A stretch of DNA of 64,000 nt from contig JBGVKY010000021.1 in NCBI GenBank assembly GCA_045123995.1, forward strand, positions 1 to 64,000. Direction: 5' to 3'. Made by a program: the position numbers and the translations under genes. Shown here one piece after another: positions 52,441 through 61,120 of this stretch (the first letter of the stretch is position 1; every line of letters begins with the position of its first letter). Under the pieces are notes generated by a model. That model had not been told where the DNA came from and did no database searches. It was given only the letters and a program-made list of their open reading frames with translations. Source of the stretch: HGM11501 sp045123995 (GTDB taxonomy: Bacteria; Bacillota; Clostridia; CAKSNL01; HGM11501).

Positions 52441-55134
52441 ATGAAAAAAGTATTTATTTTGCTTTTGGCACTTTCTATGGTTTTATCAATCATCTGTATA
52501 GTGCCTGCATCAGCTGAGTTTGAAGAAGTTCTGGCGACTTCTGCGACAGAACTTGGCAATGCAGAGAAAAGAGAAGACGGCTATGTTATGACAAAGCCCT
52601 ACGGTTATATTGGAGTTAAAAATATCGATTTAACCGGAGCAAAATCCATCGTAATCACAGCGAAAACGGTGGTTACTATGGGTCTTGACGGAGAATGGCT
52701 CCAGATAAGAAAGGACTCGGCCAAGGGTGAGGTTTTGGGCTATGTCCAGATGGGAAAAAACTCAGATGGATATGAAGAATTCCGCGGCTCCTTAAAGGAG
52801 ACAGAGGGTGTTCACGATTTATACTTCGTTTCAACCATCGTAACTGAAAAGTTTGACTGGAATGGTTACATTCCCTACATAATAGAAAGCTTCAGGCTTT
52901 CAAGCGAGGAATATGTTGCACCTAAGTATGTTCCGGTTCCCGATTCTGCTATAATCGACCACAAGGTTACCACATGGGCGATGACTGACGATTTGGGCAG
53001 AAAGGTTACTGACTTTGAAGAGGTTGGACCTTTTAGAGAAGATAAACAAGTTGGCCTTTTCTACTTTTTAACAAAGACAACAGCTTCTGCCAACAGAGCT
53101 GTTATAAACATGAGCCAGTTCCAGAAGGAGCATCCGGAAGCGATGCTTGTATACAATCACCCTGCTTGGGGAGTTGCCTCTGAAACCCTGCATTTCTGGA
53201 ACGAGCCTTTGTTCGGATATTACCTTTCCTGCGACTATTTCGTTACAAGAAAGCATGCTGAAATGTTTGCAGCAGCAGGCGTTGATGTAATACTTTTTGA
53301 CAACACAAATAACTCGAGATTATATAAAGAAAGCACTGACGTATTGTTTCAGTCTTTCCGAGATGCAAGGGAAGACGGAATAGACGTTCCTAAAATTGCA
53401 TACTATCTGCCTTTCGGCCCCGACAACTATCTTAACAAGAGTGCCATCATGAAGGGTTATATGAACGTATACAGAAATGAAGACTGGAAAGACCTCTGGT
53501 TCTACTGGGAGGGCAAACCTTTAATGGTAGCATGGACTTCTAAGTTAGTGCCTGAAGAAGGCGATGCAGAGGATGAAGCTTTAATAAAGGAAATCAAGGA
53601 TTTCTTTACCTTCCGAGGCGGACAGCCCGGTCACTCTCAGGGACAGGTTCTAAAAAATCAGTGGAGCTGGTCTGAAAACTATCCTCAGCACGGATTTACT
53701 CCCAACGAGGACGGAACATTTGAAATGGCAGCAGCTAGCGTAGCGGTAAATGAGTCTTATATAAGATGGTCGATTACCGCTATGAGCGATCCCTTTGTAA
53801 CAGGAAGAAACTATACCGACCTTTTGGGTCCTGATAAGACAGAGGGAGCATATAAGTACGGCTATTTCTTCAAAGAGCAGGTTGATAGGGTTATGGAAAT
53901 TGACCCCCAGCTTATGTTCATCACAGGATGGAACGAATGGACAGGCGGAAGATTCGAATCCTGGAACGGAATTGTAAATGCCAGTCAGGACTCCTTTGAT
54001 AACAACGGAAGCCGTGACTGCGAGCCTACCAGAGGCGACATGAAGGACAATTACTATGCTCTTATGGTAGATGCTATAAGAAGATTCAAGGGGGCAGAGC
54101 CCGCACCGGTAGCAGGTGCTGAGAAGACTATCAATCTTTCTGACGTGAACACATGGGCAGACGTTACTCCTGTATATACCAACTTCAAGGGTACATATAT
54201 AAGAAACAGCAAAGGACTTGGAAAAGTAACATACGAAAACTACACCCAGAGAAATAACGTTGTAATTTCAAAGGTTTCAAGAGATTATACTAATATGTAT
54301 TTCTATGCTGAAACTGAAAAGGCTATCACAAATGCCGAGGGTGAAGAGTGGATGAAGCTTTACCTTGATGTTGACAGAAATCATGCAACAGGCTGGGAGG
54401 GTTATGACTTTGTTATAAATAGCCCGGCTCCCGGCGCAATTTCCTCTCTCAACAAGGACGGAAGTCTTAATGTACTCGGAAATGCCCAGTATGTGGTTTC
54501 GGGCAACACCTTGTCAATCATGGTGCCCAAGGCGATGATTGGAATTGGCGCAGGTGCGCAGGTTAACATAGAATTCAAGTGGGTTGACAATGCAAAGGGC
54601 GGCGATATATTAAACTTCTACGTTGATGGTAAAGCAGCCCCCTTAGGAAGATTTAACTATATCTATTCAGAAAGAGCACAGATGAGTCTTTCTTCTGAAG
54701 AAAGAGCAGCACTTTCCGGAGTTACTGTTGTAAAAGACGGCTCCAACCGTGCCTTTGTAAACGGAGGTAAGGTTTATACCTATGACCCCGATACACGTTA
54801 CGGCGTTATGAGAATAAACGGGGTTATGTATATACCTACATATCTCCTTGAAGATTCACTTAAGATAAAAACAACATGGGAGCCTGACAGACTTATGCTT
54901 AAGCTTGATGGCAAAAAATTCGTGTATACAACTGTTGGTGAGCTTTTTGCAAGAACCGAAGGTGTACTTACATCTCTTTCTAATCCTGCAACTGTAATAG
55001 ACGGAATCACCTACATTCCCGTAAGCATGCTTTCTGAATGTTTAGGCCTTGAAATTTACGAAAACGGAGCATTGACAGCTTTCGGTAACAATATTAACAA
55101 GGCGGCTGTAGATGCTCTTGCATCTAAGTTTTAA
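52441..55134 (+). CDS. Secreted GH99-like glycoside hydrolase, multidomain (unit 2)
   Basis: About 897 residues, with the same domain order as the protein at 47030: signal peptide (1-25, ends PASA), CBM6-like domain ('GEWLQIRKD'), WNEW-type TIM-barrel domain ('VGLFYFLTKTT', 'YWEGKPLMVAW', 'NQWSWSENYPQ', 'FITGWNEWTGGR'), CBM9/DOMON-like domain ('LYLDVDRNHATGWEGYDF') and a copper-amine-oxidase-N-like end. The segment after 'GLFYF' differs from the other two paralogues, where 'YWTW' stands, so the active-site pocket may differ. The ATG at 52441 follows AAAGGGTG. The discoidin gene follows after 18 bases. Confidence 0.82.
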   Translation: MKKVFILLLALSMVLSIICIVPASAEFEEVLATSATELGNAEKREDGYVMTKPYGYIGVKNIDLTGAKSIVITAKTVVTMGLDGEWLQIRKDSAKGEVLGYVQMGKNSDGYEEFRGSLKETEGVHDLYFVSTIVTEKFDWNGYIPYIIESFRLSSEEYVAPKYVPVPDSAIIDHKVTTWAMTDDLGRKVTDFEEVGPFREDKQVGLFYFLTKTTASANRAVINMSQFQKEHPEAMLVYNHPAWGVASETLHFWNEPLFGYYLSCDYFVTRKHAEMFAAAGVDVILFDNTNNSRLYKESTDVLFQSFRDAREDGIDVPKIAYYLPFGPDNYLNKSAIMKGYMNVYRNEDWKDLWFYWEGKPLMVAWTSKLVPEEGDAEDEALIKEIKDFFTFRGGQPGHSQGQVLKNQWSWSENYPQHGFTPNEDGTFEMAAASVAVNESYIRWSITAMSDPFVTGRNYTDLLGPDKTEGAYKYGYFFKEQVDRVMEIDPQLMFITGWNEWTGGRFESWNGIVNASQDSFDNNGSRDCEPTRGDMKDNYYALMVDAIRRFKGAEPAPVAGAEKTINLSDVNTWADVTPVYTNFKGTYIRNSKGLGKVTYENYTQRNNVVISKVSRDYTNMYFYAETEKAITNAEGEEWMKLYLDVDRNHATGWEGYDFVINSPAPGAISSLNKDGSLNVLGNAQYVVSGNTLSIMVPKAMIGIGAGAQVNIEFKWVDNAKGGDILNFYVDGKAAPLGRFNYIYSERAQMSLSSEERAALSGVTVVKDGSNRAFVNGGKVYTYDPDTRYGVMRINGVMYIPTYLLEDSLKIKTTWEPDRLMLKLDGKKFVYTTVGELFARTEGVLTSLSNPATVIDGITYIPVSMLSECLGLEIYENGALTAFGNNINKAAVDALASKF

Positions 55135-55152
55135 GAAGGGGGGAGCTTATAA

Positions 55153-58100
55153 ATGAAAAAATTATTATCCTTGATGTTGAGTGTTTTGATTATACTCACC
55201 CTGTGTGCGGGTATGTCTTTTGCTGCAGATAAGGCAGATGAGCACCCTGTAAATAATGTTAAAGTTTATGCCTCCAGCGAAAATAAGAATGGTAATAACG
55301 TTGTAGATCCCGCTACAGATGCCATAGACGGCGATATGGCAACCTACTGGTTCACCCAGATAACAAATCCCGATCCCATGCCTCACTACATCACTTTGGA
55401 ATATTCATCCGAAATTGTGGTTGGCGGATTAAGATGGTATCCCAGACAGGATTCTCCTGCTGGAAGAATATCCACTTGCGAAGTATATCTTTCAAATGAC
55501 AATAAGACATTCCAGAAGGTGGCTGAAGGAACCGGAAATCCCTCATCGCAAGATGCTATAACGGTTACCTTCAGCCAGAACTACAAGGCAAAATTCATAA
55601 GACTTCAGTTTACAAAGACTCACGGAAGCTTCGGAAGTGCAGCGGAGGTCCGTGCACTTAAGGCAGTTTCCGGAAAATCAACGGCTTCCCTTAATCCTAC
55701 GGTTACTGCAGCAAGCCTTTCCAACGGAAAAGACGGTTCGACAGCTTCAAATGCCGGAGCAGGCAGCTCTGCTTCAACTTTAGGAGCAAGTGATGAATAT
55801 GATGTTACAAACTGCAAGGTAACATCTTCCAGTGAAAATAAAAACGGAGATAAGCTTACTAATCCTGCTACAAAAGCATTGGACGGGGACTTAAAAACCT
55901 ACTGGTTCACTCAGATAACAAATCCCGCCCCCATGCCTCACCATATCACAATAGAATATCCTTCTGAAATTGAAGTTGGCGGTTTAAGGTGGTATCCCAG
56001 ACAGGATTCTCCTGCTGGAAGAATATCCACTTGCGAAGTATATCTTTCAAATGACAATAAGACATTCCAGAAGGTGGCAGACGGTAAAGGAAGCCCCTCG
56101 TCTCCTGAAACATTAACATTTACTTTTGATAAGAACTATAAGGCAAAATTCATAAGACTTCAGTTTACAAAGACTCACGGAGATTTGGCAGGAGCGGCAG
56201 AAATCCGTGTACTTAAGCCCATTGCAGGAAAGGCTACAGAAGCGCTTAATCCTACTATTAAAGCAGAGTCCCTTGCCAACGGAGTGGTGGCAGGCGGTTC
56301 TTCAGGACTTGCGGAGCTTCCTGTAACATTCTGGAAGGCAACTGCTTCTTCCACAAATGCAAATAACAATGTACCTGCCGAGGTACCCAAAAGAGCGTTT
56401 GACAACAATTTGAAGACACACTGGCAGTCTCGAATCACTCCCCGGGCGATGCCACCTCATTATATAGCGATAGAATTACCTGAAATTCAGGCAATCGGCG
56501 GTCTTCGCTATTATCCCAGACCTGACAGTGGTGTTGGTATTGCCTCCAAGTATGAGGTATGGCTTTCTTATGACAACGTAAATTATCAAAAGGTCGCAGA
56601 GGGCGACTGGGAATTAAATACTGATGTCAAGGACATTGTATTTGACAAAAACTACCAGACGAAGTTTATACGCTTTAGAATTATAGAAGGATCGATAAAC
56701 TTCGGTTCGGCTGCGGAAATCCGTGCACTTGCCCCCGACAGCAAAAAGGAAACTGCACTTCTTACTCCTACAGTAAAGGCATCGGAAATCGGAGGAACGG
56801 AAAATACAGGTATTGTGGAATGCGAAGAAATTCCTGCAGTAATCGATGACACCGTTTTATCTCTTGACGAACTTTCCGTAAAGGGCTGGACGTTTGATGT
56901 TTCCTCTTTCAATAAGGGAAGAGAGCCTGAAAAGGCAATCGACGGTGATGTTAGCACCTGGTGGTTTACAAATCTTGAGCCCCAGGCAGAAAAGCCCCCT
57001 CACCATATCACCATGATTTTACCGGAAGAAACTGCTGTAAGCGGTCTTCGTTACTACGAATGCACCCAGTCTCCTGCAGGAAGATGCACAAAGTATGAAG
57101 TTTATGTTTCTCACGACGGTGTAAGCTTTGAAAAGATTGCCTACGGACAGTGGGAAAACGCAAAGAACAACAGAGCAGTATATTTCCCCATGAATGTTAA
57201 GGTGAAAGCTGTTAAGTTTGTGGTTCTTGGAGCCCACGGAGATTACGGTGCTGCCGGTGAAATCAGACTTGTAAAGGAAAATCCCGAAAAAGAAACAGTT
57301 GAAGCAAAGGATTTTGTTGAAAAGAAAACAAAATACAACCTGGTTGAAACTGTTATGCCCGGAATAGAAATAACATCTAACAAGCCTGAAAATTATCCTG
57401 CCATCAACATGTTTGACGAAAACGCAGCAAGCTACTACAGTACAAAGCAGGTGACAGGAGAGGATGCTTTCCCCATAAACATCAACTTCAATTTAAAGGG
57501 ATCATTCACATTAAACGGTATTAGATATTTCCCTGTTTGCGATGATGATGTAAAGGGAAAATTAAAGGATTTTGACGTAGAATATTCTCTTGACGGAGTA
57601 AATTATACAAAAATCGGAAATTACAAGGTAGACAGAGAGACTGTTGATTTTCAGGGAGAGACATATATCTTTGATACTCCCGTTACTGCTAAATATGTGA
57701 GAATTGTTGTAAATGATGCACTTGGTCTTTTGGCAGCAATAGGCGAATTAAGATTTTTGCAGACAGAAGAAAATCAGTTTAATGACCTTAATAATTCGGG
57801 AGAAAGATATGTTCTTAAAATCGGCTCCAATGAAATAAAGGTTAAGAAAAACGGCGTTGAATCTACAGTTACGACAGACGTTGCACCCTTTATAAGAAAC
57901 GGCTCTACCTTAATTCCTTTAAGAGGTCTCTTAGAGCAGATGGAAGCAAAGGTTAACTGGATTGACTACGACCAGAAGATTGAGGTTGTAACCCAGAACG
58001 GAACATATATGTTGTTCCAGATTGAAAATCCCAGAGTGTTTGTAGATAAAGTGCGTCATGGTCTGCCCGTTGCACCCATGATAAAGGACGGAAGAACATT

Positions 58101-58185
58101 TATTCCTCTCCGTTTCGTATCAGAAAATATGGGATATAATGTTTCCTGGAACGGAGAAACCCAGGAAATAACCATAGAAAGCTAA
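55153..58185 (+). CDS. Secreted protein with five discoidin domains and a stalk domain (unit 2)
   Basis: 1010 residues: signal peptide (1-24), then five F5/8-type-C domains (about 30-175, 217-365, 393-535, 570-715, 730-870) and the copper-amine-oxidase-N-like domain (about 885-1010). Linkers after the first and second domains are rich in Ser, Gly and Ala. Domains 1 and 2 share 89 identical bases in a row (55435-55523 and 55990-56078), a sign of recent duplication or conversion. The last two discoidin domains plus stalk correspond to the whole of the 466-residue partner in unit 1, so N-terminal repeats were added. Sugar binding is expected, and no enzyme domain is seen. Confidence 0.87.
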   Translation: MKKLLSLMLSVLIILTLCAGMSFAADKADEHPVNNVKVYASSENKNGNNVVDPATDAIDGDMATYWFTQITNPDPMPHYITLEYSSEIVVGGLRWYPRQDSPAGRISTCEVYLSNDNKTFQKVAEGTGNPSSQDAITVTFSQNYKAKFIRLQFTKTHGSFGSAAEVRALKAVSGKSTASLNPTVTAASLSNGKDGSTASNAGAGSSASTLGASDEYDVTNCKVTSSSENKNGDKLTNPATKALDGDLKTYWFTQITNPAPMPHHITIEYPSEIEVGGLRWYPRQDSPAGRISTCEVYLSNDNKTFQKVADGKGSPSSPETLTFTFDKNYKAKFIRLQFTKTHGDLAGAAEIRVLKPIAGKATEALNPTIKAESLANGVVAGGSSGLAELPVTFWKATASSTNANNNVPAEVPKRAFDNNLKTHWQSRITPRAMPPHYIAIELPEIQAIGGLRYYPRPDSGVGIASKYEVWLSYDNVNYQKVAEGDWELNTDVKDIVFDKNYQTKFIRFRIIEGSINFGSAAEIRALAPDSKKETALLTPTVKASEIGGTENTGIVECEEIPAVIDDTVLSLDELSVKGWTFDVSSFNKGREPEKAIDGDVSTWWFTNLEPQAEKPPHHITMILPEETAVSGLRYYECTQSPAGRCTKYEVYVSHDGVSFEKIAYGQWENAKNNRAVYFPMNVKVKAVKFVVLGAHGDYGAAGEIRLVKENPEKETVEAKDFVEKKTKYNLVETVMPGIEITSNKPENYPAINMFDENAASYYSTKQVTGEDAFPININFNLKGSFTLNGIRYFPVCDDDVKGKLKDFDVEYSLDGVNYTKIGNYKVDRETVDFQGETYIFDTPVTAKYVRIVVNDALGLLAAIGELRFLQTEENQFNDLNNSGERYVLKIGSNEIKVKKNGVESTVTTDVAPFIRNGSTLIPLRGLLEQMEAKVNWIDYDQKIEVVTQNGTYMLFQIENPRVFVDKVRHGLPVAPMIKDGRTFIPLRFVSENMGYNVSWNGETQEITIES

Positions 58186-58201
58186 TTTAACTGCTTTTTG
58201 G

Positions 58202-58240
58202 AAGAGCACTCTGCGGGAACTGCGGAGTGCTCTTTTTCTC
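58202..58240 (+). terminator. Terminator after unit 2
   Basis: AAGAGCACTC at 58202-58211 pairs perfectly with GAGTGCTCTT at 58225-58234, followed by further T residues. Confidence 0.88.
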
Positions 58241-58358
58241 AACTTTATTTGTTTAAATTTTCTAAAAAAGTTGAAATATATGGTAATATTGAACTATCGG
58301 TAGGCAAAACACAGGTTTATAAAGTCTTAAATTCTCAACATAAGTCTGTTTTTATATG

Positions 58359-58387
58359 TTGATTTCAAAGCCCTTTGATGATATAAT
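58359..58387 (+). promoter_or_regulatory. Promoter of unit 3
   Basis: TTGATT at 58359-58364 and TATAAT at 58382-58387 with a 17-bp spacer. It resembles the unit-2 promoter (TTGATA/TATACT). AAGTCT occurs twice 20 bp apart upstream (58322 and 58342), a weak counterpart of the unit-2 direct repeat. Confidence 0.75.
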
Positions 58388-58417
58388 TAAGATATACCAA
58401 AAGAAAGGGTGAAATAA

Positions 58418-61102
58418 ATGAAAAAAGTGTTTAACTTGTTTCTGGCACTGACACTTGTTTTATCGGTTATTTCAAGTTTTCCCTCATGGGGATTTGGACC
58501 GGTTTCGGCAGAAACAGCAGGTATGGTAAGTGCGGCTACAAAAAATGACGGGGGCTATACAATGGATAAGCCTTACGGGTACATCGGCTTTAAGGATGTG
58601 GATTTGACTGGCGCGAAATCCATCATAATCACAGCCGAAAGTACTGTTACAAAAAGCATGGACGGAGAATGGCTTCAGGTGAGAATTGACTCAGCCAAGG
58701 GTAAAATTATAGGCTATGTAGGTCTTACCGAAACTACCAAGGGAGATAAGGAATTCAAAGGCTCCTTGGAAGCTACAGATGGAGTTCATGACTTATATCT
58801 GGTTTCAACAATTGTTGCAGAACAGTTTGAGAGAAACAGCAAATATCCTTACATAATAAAAAGCTTTACACTTTCTTCTGAAGAATATGTAAAACCAGCT
58901 TATGTTCCCATACCTGATTCAGCTTTAATTGACCATAACGAAACGACATGGGCAATGACTGACGATTTAGGAAGAAAGGTTGCGGACTTTGAAGAGGTTG
59001 GCCCTGTAAGAGAGGGAAAACAGGCGGGCATATTCTACTGGACATGGCGCACAAGCTCTGATTTGGACAGAGCTCTTAATATGTCTGAGTTTGCAAAGGA
59101 GCATCCCGAAGCAAAGCATGTTTACGACCATCCGGCGTGGGGAAGTGTTGCGGGAACAAGCCACTTCTGGAACGAACCATTATTCGGCTTTTATTCATCG
59201 GTTGACTATTTCGTTGCAAGAAAGCATGCTGAAATGTTTGCAGCTGCAGGCATTGACGTTTTGTTCTTTGACTGCACAAATAACGCCCGTACATTTAAAG
59301 AAGGTACAGACGTATTATTTAGGGCATTGAAGGACGCAAGAGCTGATGGAATAAATGCTCCGAAAATTGTATATTATATGCCTTTCGGTCCTTCAAACTA
59401 TCACAACAAGAGCGCAATAACCAGAGCATATTTCAATACATATAAGGATGATAACTGGTCCGACCTCTGGTTCTACTGGGAGGGTAAGCCTTTGATGATT
59501 GCATATACCAATGTACTCACTCCCGTAGAAGGCGATGCCGAAGACGCAGCTTTAATGGAAGAGATCAAAAATTTCTTTACATTCCGTGGCGGTCAGCCCG
59601 GTCATCATAACGGTCAGGTTCTTCCTAACCAGTGGGGTTGGTCTGAAAACTATCCTCAGAACGGATATACAAAGAATGAAGACGGCACATTCGAGCAGGC
59701 AACAGTAAGCGTGGCTGTAAATGATTCCTATGTAAGAGGTGACATTACTGCCATGAACGATCCCTTCGTAACAGGCAGAAGCTACACTGCCCTTTTAGGT
59801 CACGACAAGTCTGCCGGCTCATATAAGTACGGCTACTTCTTTACAGAACAGCTTAACCGCGCACTTGAAATCGATCCTGAATTTTTGTTTATCACAGGCT
59901 GGAACGAATGGACAGGCGGAAGACTTAATTCCTGGTACGGAATTGCAAATGCCAGCCAGGACTCCTATGACAATGACGGAAGCCGAGATATGGAACCCAC
60001 CAAGGGCGATATGAAGGATAACTACTATGCACTTTTGGTTGATGCAGTTCGTAAGTTTAAGGGTGCAGAGCCCAATCCCGTGGCAGGCTATGAAAAGACA
60101 ATCAATCTTTCAGATGTGAACACATGGGCAGACGTTACTCCCGAATACAGAAACTTTAAGGGTACTTATACCAGAAATGATAGAGGTTTCAGCGGAGTTA
60201 CATACGAAAACTATACCCAGAGAAACAATGTAGTAGTTTCAAAGGTATCAAGAGACTATACAAATCTTTACTTCTATGCCCAGACCGAAAAGGCTATAAC
60301 GGCACCCGAGGGCGATGCCTGGATGAAGCTTTATCTTGATGTTGACAGAAATCATGCAACAGGCTGGGAAGGCTATGACTTTGTTATAAACTGCCCCACA
60401 CCCGGTGTCATTTCTTCTCTCAACAAAGACGGAAGCACCAATGTACTTGGTAATGCACAGTATGTAGTAAACGGAAATACATTATCCATTATGGTTCCCA
60501 AAGCAATGGTAGGTATCACGGCGGGAGCAATTGTTGATATAGAATTCAAGTGGGTAGACAATGCAAGGGGAGACATAATGAATTTCTATGTTGACGGAAA
60601 GTCAGCTCCCATGGGTAGATTTAACTATATCTACACCGAAAAGGCACAAAAGAGCTTATCTGCTGATGAGAGAGCGGCCCTTAAAGGTGTAACCGTTGTA
60701 GCTGACGGCTCTAACAGAGCATTCGTAAACGGTGGAAAGATTTACACCTACGATCCCGATACACGCTACGGCGCAATGAGAATAAACGGTGTAATGTATA
60801 TTCCCACATACTTCCTTGCCGATGCACTTAACTTAAAGACAGTATGGGAACCCGACAGACTCATTCTTAAATTAAGAGGTACTGATGCACTTTATACCAC
60901 TGTTGGTACAAACCAGATAAGAAAGAACGGTGTTCTTTTGACACTTACAAATCCCGCAACAGTAATTAACGGAATTCCCTATATTCCTGTAAGCTTACTT
61001 TCCGAAGCTTTGGGAATTGAGGTTTACGAAAACGGATCACTTACTGCATTTGGTACTAATATCAATCAGGCGGCAGTAAATGCCTTAGCTACGGAATTTT
61101 AA
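58418..61102 (+). CDS. Secreted GH99-like glycoside hydrolase, multidomain (unit 3)
   Basis: 894 residues. Signal peptide (1-31, ends PVSA), CBM6-like domain ('GEWLQVRID', 'VHDLYLVSTI'), WNEW-type TIM-barrel domain ('AGIFYWTWRTS', 'YWEGKPLMIAYTN', 'NQWGWSENYPQNG', 'FITGWNEWTGGR'), CBM9/DOMON-like domain ('LYLDVDRNHATGWEGYDF') and copper-amine-oxidase-N-like end ('YGAMRINGVMYIPTYFL'). The first catalytic segment resembles unit 1 and much of the rest resembles unit 2, so it looks like a relative of both. AAAGGGTGAA precedes the ATG, as in unit 2. The discoidin gene follows after 18 bases. Confidence 0.82.
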   Translation: MKKVFNLFLALTLVLSVISSFPSWGFGPVSAETAGMVSAATKNDGGYTMDKPYGYIGFKDVDLTGAKSIIITAESTVTKSMDGEWLQVRIDSAKGKIIGYVGLTETTKGDKEFKGSLEATDGVHDLYLVSTIVAEQFERNSKYPYIIKSFTLSSEEYVKPAYVPIPDSALIDHNETTWAMTDDLGRKVADFEEVGPVREGKQAGIFYWTWRTSSDLDRALNMSEFAKEHPEAKHVYDHPAWGSVAGTSHFWNEPLFGFYSSVDYFVARKHAEMFAAAGIDVLFFDCTNNARTFKEGTDVLFRALKDARADGINAPKIVYYMPFGPSNYHNKSAITRAYFNTYKDDNWSDLWFYWEGKPLMIAYTNVLTPVEGDAEDAALMEEIKNFFTFRGGQPGHHNGQVLPNQWGWSENYPQNGYTKNEDGTFEQATVSVAVNDSYVRGDITAMNDPFVTGRSYTALLGHDKSAGSYKYGYFFTEQLNRALEIDPEFLFITGWNEWTGGRLNSWYGIANASQDSYDNDGSRDMEPTKGDMKDNYYALLVDAVRKFKGAEPNPVAGYEKTINLSDVNTWADVTPEYRNFKGTYTRNDRGFSGVTYENYTQRNNVVVSKVSRDYTNLYFYAQTEKAITAPEGDAWMKLYLDVDRNHATGWEGYDFVINCPTPGVISSLNKDGSTNVLGNAQYVVNGNTLSIMVPKAMVGITAGAIVDIEFKWVDNARGDIMNFYVDGKSAPMGRFNYIYTEKAQKSLSADERAALKGVTVVADGSNRAFVNGGKIYTYDPDTRYGAMRINGVMYIPTYFLADALNLKTVWEPDRLILKLRGTDALYTTVGTNQIRKNGVLLTLTNPATVINGIPYIPVSLLSEALGIEVYENGSLTAFGTNINQAAVNALATEF

Positions 61103-61120
61103 GAAGGGGGGAGCTTATAA

